NCBI RefSeq assembly: GCF_012272695.1
Contig: NZ_CP050902.1
Span: forward strand, 3,472,001-3,536,000
Direction: 5' to 3'
Origin: Nocardioides sp. JQ2195
GTDB lineage: Bacteria; Actinomycetota; Actinomycetes; Propionibacteriales; Nocardioidaceae
Length of the DNA: 64,000 nt
Part shown: positions 1 to 9,036 of the stretch, in pieces
How positions within the stretch are numbered: position 1 is the stretch's first letter
Layout: every line of letters starts with the position of its first letter
Translations under genes and position numbers: made by a program
Notes under the pieces: generated by a model
What the model was told of the DNA's origin: nothing
Database searches by the model: none
Seen by the model: only the letters and a program-made list of their open reading frames with translations

Positions 1-105
1 CAGGGCCGCGAGGGTGAGCACGGCGAGGGGTCCGACGATCCACAGGGCGACCCGGAACATGGTGCGGGTCTCGGGTGCGGCGTGCCGTCCGTGACCGTGC
101 CCCAT
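1..105 (-). CDS. N-terminal fragment of a membrane protein, possibly YibE/F family (runs off the left edge)
   Basis: Only the first 35 codons are visible. The ATG is at 105 and the frame is open to base 1. The peptide begins MGHGHGRHAAPETRT and then becomes hydrophobic from about residue 17, so it looks like a His-rich cytoplasmic head followed by a first membrane segment. A His/Gly-rich start of this kind is common in actinobacterial YibE/F-like membrane proteins, but that family name is only a guess from the N-terminus. The gene lies downstream of the tRNA-Ala terminator hairpin, on the same strand. Confidence 0.5.
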   Translation of the reverse strand, partial: MGHGHGRHAAPETRTMFRVALWIVGPLAVLTLAAL

Positions 106-191
106 GAATGACCTCGTTCGTCGTCTCGCCCCACGTGGTGAGCCACCCTAGCGGCGGTCGGATCGACCCGGATCCGTGCCGGAGTGCAAGA

Positions 192-216
192 AAGCCCGGG
201 CCGATGGCCCGGGCTT
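192..216 (-). terminator. Rho-independent-like hairpin downstream of tRNA-Ala
   Basis: An 11-bp perfect GC-rich stem (192-202 with 206-216) closes a 3-base loop. In the minus direction it is followed by TTTCTTG. It sits 17 bases after the CCA end of the tRNA gene, as expected for a tRNA terminator. Confidence 0.75.
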
Positions 217-232
217 CCTCGAGATGTCTGCC

Positions 233-308
233 TGGTGGAGCTTAGGGGATTCGAACCCCTGACCTTCTCATTGCGAACGAGACGCGCTACCAACTGCGCC
301 AAAGCCCC
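233..308 (-). tRNA. tRNA-Ala, anticodon CGC
   Basis: The minus strand folds into a full cloverleaf of 76 bases including an encoded CCA. The acceptor stem has the G3:U70 pair that identifies alanine tRNAs. The anticodon loop is TTCGCAA, giving anticodon CGC, which reads GCG codons. The T loop is a normal TTCGAAT. An A/T-rich patch with TATCTTTTTT lies about 40 bases upstream and may hold the promoter. Confidence 0.95.
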
Positions 309-415
309 ATCGCGTCGACGTACTCACGCGAGTAAAAAAGATAGCACCCCGGCTCGACGACTTCCGAATTGGACCGTGCTCCCGACGGCTCGACGAGCTC
401 GACCACCGGACCCGC

Positions 416-1261
416 TCAGGAGTTGACGACCTGCTTCTCCTCGCCCTGGTCGCGGTCGTCGCGGGCGGCCTGGTCGGCGGCGTCGGACTGGCGGGCCAGC
501 ACGGCGGCCTCGTCGGTGCGACCCGAGGTCCAGGCACCGGGCTCACCGAGGTTGATCGTGCGCACGGAGCGGCGGACCGCCGCCGGCTTGGAGACGTACG
601 TCGGCAAGGTCACCGGCAGCGGGTCCCACAGGTCGGGGTCGACCGCGTGGATCGTGGAGGTGTCGGCGGACGGTGCGACCTCGTCGAAGCCCTGGTCATT
701 GCGAGCCACGGCGTAGTCGGCGGGGACGTCTGAGTCGGTCTCCCGGGGTTCGTCCTCGACCACGTCGTCCACCGGAGCGGTGCCGAGCAGCACGCCGTCC
801 GCGGCGATCTCGTTCCTGACCATCACCCGGCACAGCACCAGCCACACGACCAGGAGCCCGCCCGGGACGGCCTGCCAGACCCAACCGATGACGCCGGCCG
901 CGGCGACGGCAGCGACGGCCACGTTGAGCAGGACCAGGAGTGAGAACACCCGACGACGACGCGCGGTCGCGACCCGGGTCGCCTCGCGACGAGCCCGGAT
1001 CAGCTCCGGCGAGGCAGGTGCAACCGGAGTCGAGGGCTTGACGGTCACGCTGGTGCGGTTGTCGGAACGTCCGGGCTGCACGACGAGGCGGGCGCTGCCC
1101 TTCCCGCTCGGCACCCGGCGGGCCAGCACCCGCATGGTGTCGGAGAACCGGTCGACCGACCGACTGCGCGACACCTCCTCGTGGTGACGCAGTGCCTTGG
1201 GGATCAGGTAAACAGCCCACGCGATGGCAAGGGCGACGAAGATGATTCCGGACAGGTCCAC
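416..1261 (-). CDS. GlpR-like three-pass membrane protein (receptor of the gephyrin-like Glp/MoeA)
   Basis: The 281-residue protein has one N-terminal membrane helix (about 5-23), a basic stretch, then a hairpin of two helices (about 105-125 and 130-148). An acidic linker follows, and then a conserved-looking segment around 211-246 with the motif LWDPLPVTLPTYVSKP. This layout and its place beside a moeA-rimJ cluster match the actinobacterial membrane protein called Rv0996 in Mycobacterium tuberculosis and GlpR in Corynebacterium glutamicum. There it recruits the MoeA paralogue Glp to the FtsZ division site. The function here is inferred from layout and gene order. The GTG start at 1261 is supported by a TAACCT box exactly 7 bases upstream, which suggests a leaderless mRNA. 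Confidence 0.72.
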   Translation of the reverse strand: MDLSGIIFVALAIAWAVYLIPKALRHHEEVSRSRSVDRFSDTMRVLARRVPSGKGSARLVVQPGRSDNRTSVTVKPSTPVAPASPELIRARREATRVATARRRRVFSLLVLLNVAVAAVAAAGVIGWVWQAVPGGLLVVWLVLCRVMVRNEIAADGVLLGTAPVDDVVEDEPRETDSDVPADYAVARNDQGFDEVAPSADTSTIHAVDPDLWDPLPVTLPTYVSKPAAVRRSVRTINLGEPGAWTSGRTDEAAVLARQSDAADQAARDDRDQGEEKQVVNS

Positions 1262-1274
1262 GCCTCAGAGGTTA
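1262..1274 (-). promoter_or_regulatory. Leaderless-type -10 box for the GlpR-like gene
   Basis: TAACCT (minus strand, 1269-1274) lies 7 bases before the GTG start at 1261. No Shine-Dalgarno sequence is present. No clear -35 hexamer is visible. Confidence 0.5.
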
Positions 1275-1360
1275 GATCGATAGCGCAGCCTGAGACGGAT
1301 GTCCATAGGTGTGTCGCAAAACAACTCATGTGACCTGTGTGATTCCGCGCTGCTCGCAAC

Positions 1361-1470
1361 GTCATACGTCCTGGCGGCCCCGGCAACCACACCGCATGAC
1401 GCTGCGGGGCGTCATACGTCCCGGTGGCCCCGGCGACCACACCGCATGACGCTGCGGGGCGTCATACGTT
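1361..1470. repeat. 50-bp tandem palindromic repeat, 2.2 copies
   Basis: The decamer GTCATACGTC/T recurs at 1361, 1411 and 1461, giving an exact 50-bp period; the two full units differ at only a few positions. Each unit starts with GCGTCAT and ends with ATGACGC, so unit junctions form 7-bp hairpins with a TGCGGG loop. The array lies between the RimJ-like gene and the GlpR-like gene and could terminate or insulate transcription between them. A diverged copy of the same unit lies inside a coding gene at 39381-39428. Confidence 0.9.
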
Positions 1471-1514
1471 GCGCAGCCTCATGGGGAGCGCGTCGTACGA
1501 GCGGGAGAGGTCGG

Positions 1515-2099
1515 TCAGCGCTCCAGCCGCTTCACGAGCCCACCGGGACACTCCTCGGCCGTGATCGCGAACTGTCGGTGGTCGCGCCACTCACCGTCGA
1601 TGTGCAGGAATCTCGGCGCATAGCCGACCTCGTGGATCTCGAGCTTCTCCACCACCCGCAGGGAGTTGGTGTTCTCCGGGCGGATGGAGATCTCGATGCG
1701 GTGCAGACCGGCCACGAAGAAGCAGTAGTCGATGGTCATCGCCACCGCCAGCGGCATCACTCCACGACCGGCCACGCGTTGGTCGATCCAGTAGCCGATC
1801 GAGGCGAACTGCCCCGACCCGCGGACGATGTTGCTCACCGTCACCTGACCGACGAGACGACCCTCGACCTCGACCACGAACGGCATCGCCTGGTCGTCGC
1901 GGGCCAGCCTGCTCAACCGCTTCACCATGCCGCGGAAGGTCGCGGGGCGTCCTTTGGCGCCGGGTGGGACGGTGGCGTCCCACGGCCTCAACCAGTCGGC
2001 GTTGCGCGCGCGGGCCTCACGCCAGTCGCGCGCGTCCCCCTGCTCGATCGGCCGAAGAGTGACGTCACCGTGCTGCAGGGTGACCGGCCAGTGGCTCAT
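1515..2099 (-). CDS. GNAT-family N-acetyltransferase, RimJ/RimL-like
   Basis: This 194-residue protein has the RimJ/RimL style of GNAT fold. It opens with a strand reading DVTLRPIEQGDA, has the acetyl-CoA loop region around GYWIDQRVAGRGVM, and the alpha4 signature IRPENTNSLRVVEKL. Family members acetylate the N-terminal amino group of ribosomal or other proteins; the substrate here is unknown. The ATG at 2099 overlaps the mog stop codon by one base (TGATG), so the genes are translationally coupled. An upstream in-frame extension is possible but has no family similarity. Neighbours match the Rv0995 position beside moeA1 in mycobacteria. Confidence 0.85.
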   Translation of the reverse strand: MSHWPVTLQHGDVTLRPIEQGDARDWREARARNADWLRPWDATVPPGAKGRPATFRGMVKRLSRLARDDQAMPFVVEVEGRLVGQVTVSNIVRGSGQFASIGYWIDQRVAGRGVMPLAVAMTIDYCFFVAGLHRIEISIRPENTNSLRVVEKLEIHEVGYAPRFLHIDGEWRDHRQFAITAEECPGGLVKRLER

Positions 2100-2589
2100 C
2101 AGTGGTCGCTCCCGACGACCTGCTCGACGGCGTGGCGCAGCAACGGCTCGAGCACCGCGATCCCGTCCTTCACTCCACCGCGTGAGCCGGGCAGGTTCAC
2201 CACGAGACACGACCCGGACACCCCCGCCAGCCCGCGGGACAGGGCTGCGGTGGGGATGCCCTTGGCGACGCCGTGGGCCCGGATCGACTCGGCGATCCCG
2301 GGCACCTCCCGGTCCAGGAGCGGGCGCGTGGCCTCGGGCGTCCGGTCCGTCGGGGTGAGCCCGGTCCCCCCGGTGGTGATCACCACACGGGCGCCGGCGT
2401 CAACGGCGGCGGCGATCGCCTCACCGACCGGATCACCGTCCGGCACGACGGCCGGCTCGGATACCGCGAATCCCCAAGCCTGCAAGGCATTCACGATCAG
2501 TGGACCCGTCGTGTCGTCGTAGACCCCGGCTGCGGCACGGTTGGAGGCCACCACGACGGCGGCCGGCAGCGGCGCGGCCGGAGGTGTGG

Positions 2590-2593
<4 letters not shown>
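2099..2593 (-). CDS. mog: Molybdopterin adenylyltransferase (Mog/MoaB family)
   Basis: The 164-residue protein belongs to the MoaB/Mog family, which adenylates molybdopterin before molybdenum insertion. It carries the MPT-binding motif TTGGTG (residues 73-78) followed by a conserved Asp-Arg pair (D83, R84), and a later [11 protein letters not shown] loop. The GTG start at 2593 overlaps the moaC stop as GTGA. It is the fourth gene of a tightly packed cofactor cluster in the order UGP, moeA, moaC, mog, rimJ. Whether the product acts as Mog or MoaB is not resolved by sequence alone, because one enzyme often serves in actinobacteria. Confidence 0.9.
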
Positions 2594-3059
<466 letters not shown>

Positions 3060-3060
<1 letters not shown>

Positions 3061-4277
3061 CAGTAGGCCTCGTCGAGGAGGAGCACCTGCACCGAGTCAC
3101 CCGGCTTGAGCGAGGTGACGTCCTCCGGCACCACGATCAGGGCGTTGGAGCTGGCCAGGTCGCCGATCAGGTGGGAGCCGTGCCCACCGACCGGGGTGAC
3201 CACCGAGGAGTCGTAGTCGGCGCGCACGAACTGCGCACGCCCGTCGGGCGAGGTGAAGCCGTGCGTCAGCCGCGCCGTTCGTGTCGGCCGCTCGTGGGGA
3301 CGGTGGCCCTGCAGCTTGCGCAGGGCGGGGAGCACGAACACCTGGAACGAGACGTACGCCGACACCGGGTTGCCCGGGAGCGTGAAGATCGGCACCTCGT
3401 CGTCACCGACGACGCCGAAGCCCTGCGGCTTGCCGGGCTGCATCGCAACCTTGCCGAACCACATCGTGCCGGTGTCGCGCAGGGCCTCCTTGACCACGTC
3501 GTAGTCGCCCTCGCTGACCCCGCCACTGGTGACCACGAGGTCCGCCCGCACGAGCTGGTCGTGCAGTGCCTCGGTGAAGCCGGCCCGGTCGTCGGGCACG
3601 GACCCGACCCGGAACGGGATGCCGCCGGCGGCGCGTACGGCGGCAGCGAGCATGAACGAGTTCGCGTCGAAGATCGAGTCGCGCGACAGGGGCTGCCCGG
3701 GGTCGCGCAGCTCGCTGCCGGTCGACATCACCACCACCCGCGGCCGCGGCCGGGCCTGCACCTCCGCCCTCCCGGCGGCAGCCAGGAGGCCGATCTGGCG
3801 CGGGCCGAGCACGGTGCCCTCGGAGACCAGCACCTCGCCCTTCTCGACGTCGTCGCCCGCGCGACGGATGTGCTGTCCCAGCTTGGGGGGCTGGTGGATC
3901 TGCACCTGGGCGACGCCTCGGTCGGTCCACTCGTAGGGCACCACCGCGTCGGCGCCGGAGGGCATCGGTGCACCGGTCATGATCTTCACCGCGGTGCCGG
4001 GTGACATCGCGGTCAGCTTCGCCTGACCGGCCCCGATCTCACCGACCACCGGCAGGTGGACGTGGTGGTCCTCGGCCGCGTCGGCGACGTCGTGGAAGAC
4101 AACCGCATAACCGTCCATCGCGGAGTTGTCGAAGGGCGGCAGCGGCATCGGGGCCACCACGTCCTCGGCGATCGGCAGGCCAGCGGCGTCGAGCAACGAC
4201 TGGCCGTAGACGCCCAACGGCTCGATCGTGTCGAGGATGCGGGCGACGTGGTCGGCGACAGGGACGAGCTCAGCCAT
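3060..4277 (-). CDS. moeA: Molybdopterin molybdenumtransferase MoeA, gephyrin-like (Glp orthologue by context)
   Basis: The 405-residue protein has the full MoeA domain set: the NSAMDGYA motif near residue 51-58, a central MoCF-binding domain with MSTGSEL and GGVSEGDYD, a conserved LPGNPVSAY loop, and the C-terminal domain IV. Catalytic Asp residues are retained, so it can plausibly insert molybdenum. In corynebacteria and mycobacteria the orthologue at this locus (MoeA1/Glp) binds FtsZ and the membrane protein GlpR. The same neighbours, RimJ-like and GlpR-like, occur here. It could therefore be a cofactor enzyme, a division factor, or both. The ATG at 4277 overlaps the UGP stop by 8 bases. 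Confidence 0.92.
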
Positions 4278-5649
4278 CGAGCACCGTCCCCGTGGCCACG
4301 CGCTGGGCGCCGGGCTGTCGATCGAGCGACACCGCGCCGGTCACCGTCACGTTCGGCTCGAAGGTCCAGTCGCCCTCGACCGTCAGTGACTCGGCACCAC
4401 GCAGCGACGGCGCCCCCTGCGGGAATCGCTTGTCGAACTCCCCGACCAGGCGATAGACGTCCCGGTCGAGGGTGATCAACGGGATCCGCTCGCCGGTCTG
4501 CTCCAGCACGAAGTCGGAACCGAGGTCATAGACGTCGGAGCGCAGCACCAACAGGTCGTCGGTGGTCTTCACCGGCACGAAGCGTTCGCGACCCACCTCG
4601 ATCGTGCGGGCACCCTCGAAGACCTCGATCGCCGCACCCATGGCGGTCTCGATCTGGATCACCTCGGGCGACGACGGGTCACCGGGATCGACGTTCTTCA
4701 CGTTGCGGATCAACGGAAGTCCCAGCACGCCCTGGCGCTGCACCAGCGCCTGCTTCATCGCGGCCAGGTCGAACCAGAGGTTGTTGGTGGAGGTGAAGCG
4801 GTGTCGCTCGAGGTCCGCCAGGTCCGCCTTGTCCCGGTCGAGCGTCTGCGCGGTCTCGCGCAGGATGATCCGGCCGTCGCTCGTGCGCCGGGCGAAGTGA
4901 CCGCCCTTGCGGTCGGCCGCGGTGCGCCGCACCGCCTCGATCGCGAACGGGGCACCCGACTCGGCGAACCAGCCGGCCACCTTGGGGTCCGGGGTCGCGC
5001 CGAGGTTGTCGGAGTTGGACACGAAGACCCGCTCGTAGCCAGCCTCGAGCAGCTGGTCGAGCAGGCCGCTGCCGACCAGGGCGGTGTAGATGTCGCCGTG
5101 GCCGGGCGGGCACCACTCCAGCGAGGGGTCCTTCGGCCAGCTCACCGGGGAGAGGTCCTTGACCAGGAGCTTGGGCTCCTTGTTCTGCAGGAACTCCAGC
5201 GGCACGCCCTTGACCGGCAGGTCCTCGTAGCGGGCCAGCGCCGCCATGGTGTCCTCGGTGGTGCGGAAGCTGTTCATGAAGATCAGCGGCAGTGGGGCGT
5301 CGTAGGCGGCCCGCAGGGAGAGGATCTGGCGGGCGATGATGTCGAGGAACGAGAGTCCGCGTCGCACGCACAGCAGCGACTTGGCGCGGTCCATCCCCAT
5401 CGAGGTGCCGAGGCCACCGTTGAGCTTGATCACCGCCGTCGTGGCCAGCGCCCGCTTGGCGGCGGCGTCGTCGACGTCGACATCGGCCAGGGCCTCCATG
5501 TCGAGCGGCTCGATCGTCTCCTCCGGGATCATCCCGGTCTCGCCGGCCTCCAGGAGTCGGAAGTAGTGCGCGAAGACCTCACGAGCTCCCGGCTCGATCT
5601 CGGCTTCGGCCATCTTGTTGAGTGCACGGTTCAGTGCTGAACTGCCCAT
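4270..5649 (-). CDS. UTP--glucose-1-phosphate uridylyltransferase, eukaryotic UDPGP type
   Basis: This 459-residue enzyme makes UDP-glucose from UTP and glucose-1-phosphate for cell-wall and glycan synthesis. It is not the usual bacterial GalU fold. The nucleotide-binding loop LNGGLGTSMGMDRAKS (77-91), the later FMNSF and NSDNLG segments, and the C-terminal beta-helix region match the UDPGP family found in eukaryotes and a few actinobacteria. Mycobacteria carry bacterial-type galU at the equivalent position. The ATG at 5649 is chosen because TACGAT lies exactly 7 bases upstream; an earlier in-frame start would reach almost to the divergent gene. It heads the moeA-moaC-mog-rimJ operon. Confidence 0.93.
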   Translation of the reverse strand: MGSSALNRALNKMAEAEIEPGAREVFAHYFRLLEAGETGMIPEETIEPLDMEALADVDVDDAAAKRALATTAVIKLNGGLGTSMGMDRAKSLLCVRRGLSFLDIIARQILSLRAAYDAPLPLIFMNSFRTTEDTMAALARYEDLPVKGVPLEFLQNKEPKLLVKDLSPVSWPKDPSLEWCPPGHGDIYTALVGSGLLDQLLEAGYERVFVSNSDNLGATPDPKVAGWFAESGAPFAIEAVRRTAADRKGGHFARRTSDGRIILRETAQTLDRDKADLADLERHRFTSTNNLWFDLAAMKQALVQRQGVLGLPLIRNVKNVDPGDPSSPEVIQIETAMGAAIEVFEGARTIEVGRERFVPVKTTDDLLVLRSDVYDLGSDFVLEQTGERIPLITLDRDVYRLVGEFDKRFPQGAPSLRGAESLTVEGDWTFEPNVTVTGAVSLDRQPGAQRVATGTVLDG

Positions 5650-5709
5650 ACGGTCGATCGTAGGCCGCGGGGTGCCCGGGGCAACAACCATGCCCCTAAC
5701 CTGTGAGAC
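5650..5709. promoter_or_regulatory. Divergent promoter region with two leaderless-type -10 boxes
   Basis: On the minus strand TACGAT (5657-5662) lies 7 bases before the UGP start. On the plus strand TAACCT (5697-5702) lies 7 bases before the cyclo-ligase ATG. Both genes lack a Shine-Dalgarno sequence, so both are probably leaderless. Confidence 0.55.
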
Positions 5710-6306
5710 ATGCCTGCCCGGAAGTCGGCCCAGAAGATCGCGCAGAAGACGGCGCTGCGCGACCAGCTGCTGACCTCACGCAACCAGCTGTCGTTGGCCG
5801 AGCGGTCCTTGGCGGCCACCCGGATCGCCGAGCACCTGCTGGCACTTCCGGAGGTACGCCGGGCAGCCAGCGTCGCGGCGTACGTCTCGATCGGCGCGGA
5901 GCCGGGCACCGGGTTGTTGCTCGACTCGTTGATCACCGCCGGCAAGCGGGTGATCCTCCCTGTGCTGATGCCCGACAACGACCTCGACTGGGCGGCGTAC
6001 GACGGGTCGCTGGCCTCGGCGCGACGCGGCATGCTCGAGCCCACCGGGCCCCGTCTCGGCGTGACCGCGATCGCCACCCCCGAGGTGGTGCTGGTGCCCG
6101 GGCTGGCGGTCGGTGCGGACGGGATGCGGCTCGGCCGTGGAGGTGGGTCCTACGACCGGGCCCTGGGCCGGGTGCCGGTCGGCACCTTCACCTGCGTGCT
6201 CCTGCACGACGCCGAGCTGCTCGATGCCGTGCCTTCCGAGTCGCACGACCGGCTGGTGACCGCCGCGGTGACGCCGTCCGGCGTACGCCACTTCCGTTCG
6301 CCCTAG
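5710..6306 (+). CDS. 5-formyltetrahydrofolate cyclo-ligase
   Basis: The enzyme (5-FCL, MTHFS) converts 5-formyl-THF to 5,10-methenyl-THF using ATP and salvages the folate pool. The 198-residue protein has the N-terminal basic helix with KTALRDQLLTSR and the family's key glycine-rich motif GMRLGRGGGSYDRAL near residues 138-152. Divergence from a UDP-glucose pyrophosphorylase/moeA operon matches the conserved actinobacterial order seen at Rv0992c-Rv0993. The start has no Shine-Dalgarno site but has a well-placed -10 box. Confidence 0.93.
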   Translation: MPARKSAQKIAQKTALRDQLLTSRNQLSLAERSLAATRIAEHLLALPEVRRAASVAAYVSIGAEPGTGLLLDSLITAGKRVILPVLMPDNDLDWAAYDGSLASARRGMLEPTGPRLGVTAIATPEVVLVPGLAVGADGMRLGRGGGSYDRALGRVPVGTFTCVLLHDAELLDAVPSESHDRLVTAAVTPSGVRHFRSP

Positions 6307-6415
6307 CCGGGTCCGCCCAGCCGGGTCCGCCCAGCCGGATTCGCCCTACCCGGTTCGGCCCAACGCGGTTCCGCCCATTCCGGTCCGGCGCCCGGTCCCG
6401 GCCAGCCGGGGCCGG
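6307..6415. repeat. Degenerate 14-15 bp GC-rich tandem repeat between convergent genes
   Basis: The unit CCGGGTCCGCCCAG is perfect twice (6307-6320 and 6321-6334) and then decays through about five more copies. It fills the gap between the cyclo-ligase stop and the acylase stop. It may act as a termination zone, but no single strong hairpin stands out. Confidence 0.75.
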
Positions 6416-6416
6416 T

Positions 6417-8993
6417 CTAGTCGCCCGGGGTCAGCGTGAGCCGGTGCTCCTCACGGGCCTCGACGGCATCCTTCGTGAAGGCCCAGGGCAAGGTCTTCCC
6501 CTCGACGAACAGCTCTGCCTGGTCGGTGTAGTTGGCGTGGAAGGCGTGGCCGGAGTTGCCGGTCAGGTTGATCCAGCGCGAGTCGTCGAAGTCGGCCAGC
6601 GAGACCACCATCCGCATCGAGGGCGCCGAGGTGACCTCGTAGCCCTCGGCCGCATTCCACGACGTCGCGTTGACCAGCGAGCTGCCGCCACCGATCTTGT
6701 GACTGCGGTTGAACAACGCCTCCACTAAGCCGATCCCGGAAGTGCCCAAGGTCTGGTTGCGCAGCTCGAGCCGGTGCAGCTGGCCCCACTCCCACTCGCC
6801 GGGTCGTCGTGACATGAGCCGGATGATCTCGTCGCTGGCGGCGAGGAGGGCGGCCCGCAGGATGTCGTCGCGGGTCTCGACGTCGTCGGTGGACCGGTCG
6901 TCCCAGTAGGGATCGGCCGGCCGCTCGACGAGGTCGGACACCACGGTCCACCAGCGGCTGCCACCGTCGGGGCGGATCGACTCACGCATCTCGTCGGCGA
7001 AGGTCAGCTCGAGCAGGTTCTTCCAGACCACGTTGAAGTAGGCGGCTCCGGCCGAGCCGGTGCCCTGGCGGTGGTCCCATTCGGCCAGCACCTCCTGGCC
7101 GTCGTTGCGATAGCCGTCGGGCAACCGGATGTCGAGCAGGTGCGGCACGAGCACGTCGGCCAGCGCCGACCGGTCATCGGTCTGCAGGTCGGTCATCTCG
7201 TCGATCGACAGCTCACCTTCGGCAGTGATCAGGTCGCGGATCCGCTGGGAGCGGTAGCCGTGGTCCCAGTCGTCGGTGAGGTAGAGCGGGTAGGAGTCGT
7301 CAACCACCGCCTGGTTGGCGGTGACGATGAAGCCCTCCTGCGGGTCGAACAGCTTCGGCAGCGCGTCGAAGGGGATGTACTTCCCACTCCAGTCGTTCTC
7401 CGGCAGCCATCCCTCCACGGGGAGCGAGCCGTCGTTGCCGGACTTGCGGATCGGGATGCGACCGGGCGCCTGGTAGCCGATGTGGCCCTCCCGATCGGCA
7501 TACACCAGGTTCTGCGCCGGCACCGCGAAGTCCGCCGCGGCGGAGCGGAACTCGTCCCAGTTCGACGCCCGGTTGAGCTCGAGGATCGCGTCGGCGGTGT
7601 TCGAGGGCTCCAGCGCGGTCCACTTCAACGCCACCGCGTAGCCGTTGCCACGATCGGGTCCGTCCGGTGCGTCTGCGTTGGCGCCGACCGTGCTCAGCTC
7701 CTTCGAGACGTCGGAGAGCAGCGGGCCGTGATCGGTCTCCCTCACGGTCAGCTCGAAGTCGTCCGCGTCGCGGACCTCGATGGTCTCGGTCCGCGTCTGC
7801 AGCGGACGCCGCTTGCCGTCGTACGTCCAGGAGTCGCCGGCGACCTTCTCGAGGAACAGGTCGGTGACGTCGGGGCCGAGGTTGGTGAAGCCCCAGGCGA
7901 TGTCGGCGTTGTGGCCGATCACGACTCCGGGGACGCCGGCGAAGCTGAAGCCGGAGGTCTCGAACGGGCAGGCGTCGGAGACAGTGCGGCAGTGCAAGCC
8001 GACCTGGTACCAGATGCCCGGCAGGCTGGTGCCGAGGTGCGGGTCGTTGGCCAGCAGCGGGAACCCGGTGGCGGAGTGCTCGCCGTCGACGACCCAGCTG
8101 TTGCTGCCGATGCCGTCCCCCTCGCCGAGCAGGGCGGGGATCGCGTCCATGGTGTGCTTCGCCGCGGTGAGCGCGTCCACCTGGTCGGCGGTGTACGCCG
8201 GTCGCGCCGGGTTGCGGGTGCCGGGACGCGTGGCGTCGGGTTCGTAGCGACCGTCGACCAGCGCGCCCTGGTTCACGATCGGGTCGTGGTCGGCGAAGGG
8301 ATAGTCGGGGTAGAGCTGATCCACCTGGTCGGGGGTGTGGTTGACCGAGAGCAGCACACGGGCGATCTCGTCGTCCATGTTGCCGCGCAGGTCCCACGCC
8401 ATCGCCTTCAGCCAGGCCAGCGAGTCGACCGGGGTCCACGGCTCGGGGTGGTAGTCGAGCCCACCCGCGCGGAGCACGGTGTACTCGAGCGAGATCTCCG
8501 ACGGTGACCGGCCGTCGAGGTAGGCGTTGACGCCGTCGGCGTACGACTCGAGCGCGGAGCGGGTCTCGGGCGTGAGCATCGCCAGCTCGCGCTCCGCGAC
8601 GCGACGCCAGCCCATCGTGCGGATCGTCTTGTCGGTCTCCAGGGTGGTGCTGCCGAACAGCTCGGACAGGCGACCGGAGGTGATGTGACGCCGGATGTCC
8701 ATCTCGTAGAAACGGTCCTGCGCGTGCACGAAGCCCTGGGCCTGCATCAGGTCGGCCGTGGAGTCGGCGTAGATCTGCGGGATGCCGTTGTCGTCGCGGA
8801 TCACGTCGACGTCGGCGTCGAGGCCGGACACCTCGATCTCGCCGTCCATCTGGGGGAACGAGTGGCGCACCAGCACCACACCGGTGATCGTGCCCGCCAG
8901 CAGCACCAGCACGAGGAAGGAACATGCCCAGACCGCCCAGCGAGCGCCCCACGGCCAGGCCCGAAACGCCAGCCAGCGCTCCTGCAGGGTCAC
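6417..8993 (-). CDS. Penicillin acylase family N-terminal-nucleophile hydrolase, membrane anchored
   Basis: The 858-residue precursor has one N-terminal membrane segment (about 18-40), then the alpha chain, and a processing site before the invariant serine in GSNSW (Ser297 the predicted nucleophile). Family members cleave themselves there and hydrolyse amide bonds of penicillins, acyl-homoserine lactones or cyclic lipopeptides; the substrate here cannot be told. The conserved IGHNADIAWGFTNLGPDVTD block and the RIRDLI region are present. The GTG at 8993 has a good GGGAG site 5 bases upstream. It follows the FmdB-like gene by 43 bases and is probably co-transcribed with it. Confidence 0.88.
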   Translation of the reverse strand: MTLQERWLAFRAWPWGARWAVWACSFLVLVLLAGTITGVVLVRHSFPQMDGEIEVSGLDADVDVIRDDNGIPQIYADSTADLMQAQGFVHAQDRFYEMDIRRHITSGRLSELFGSTTLETDKTIRTMGWRRVAERELAMLTPETRSALESYADGVNAYLDGRSPSEISLEYTVLRAGGLDYHPEPWTPVDSLAWLKAMAWDLRGNMDDEIARVLLSVNHTPDQVDQLYPDYPFADHDPIVNQGALVDGRYEPDATRPGTRNPARPAYTADQVDALTAAKHTMDAIPALLGEGDGIGSNSWVVDGEHSATGFPLLANDPHLGTSLPGIWYQVGLHCRTVSDACPFETSGFSFAGVPGVVIGHNADIAWGFTNLGPDVTDLFLEKVAGDSWTYDGKRRPLQTRTETIEVRDADDFELTVRETDHGPLLSDVSKELSTVGANADAPDGPDRGNGYAVALKWTALEPSNTADAILELNRASNWDEFRSAAADFAVPAQNLVYADREGHIGYQAPGRIPIRKSGNDGSLPVEGWLPENDWSGKYIPFDALPKLFDPQEGFIVTANQAVVDDSYPLYLTDDWDHGYRSQRIRDLITAEGELSIDEMTDLQTDDRSALADVLVPHLLDIRLPDGYRNDGQEVLAEWDHRQGTGSAGAAYFNVVWKNLLELTFADEMRESIRPDGGSRWWTVVSDLVERPADPYWDDRSTDDVETRDDILRAALLAASDEIIRLMSRRPGEWEWGQLHRLELRNQTLGTSGIGLVEALFNRSHKIGGGSSLVNATSWNAAEGYEVTSAPSMRMVVSLADFDDSRWINLTGNSGHAFHANYTDQAELFVEGKTLPWAFTKDAVEAREEHRLTLTPGD

Positions 8994-9036
8994 CTGATCT
9001 CCCGATCCACCCCGGCATTCTCCCCGTGGGGTGGGG

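Noticed and set aside
1361..1470. A CRISPR array
   Set aside because: The units are nearly identical over their full 50 bp, so there are no distinct spacers, and no cas genes are present.
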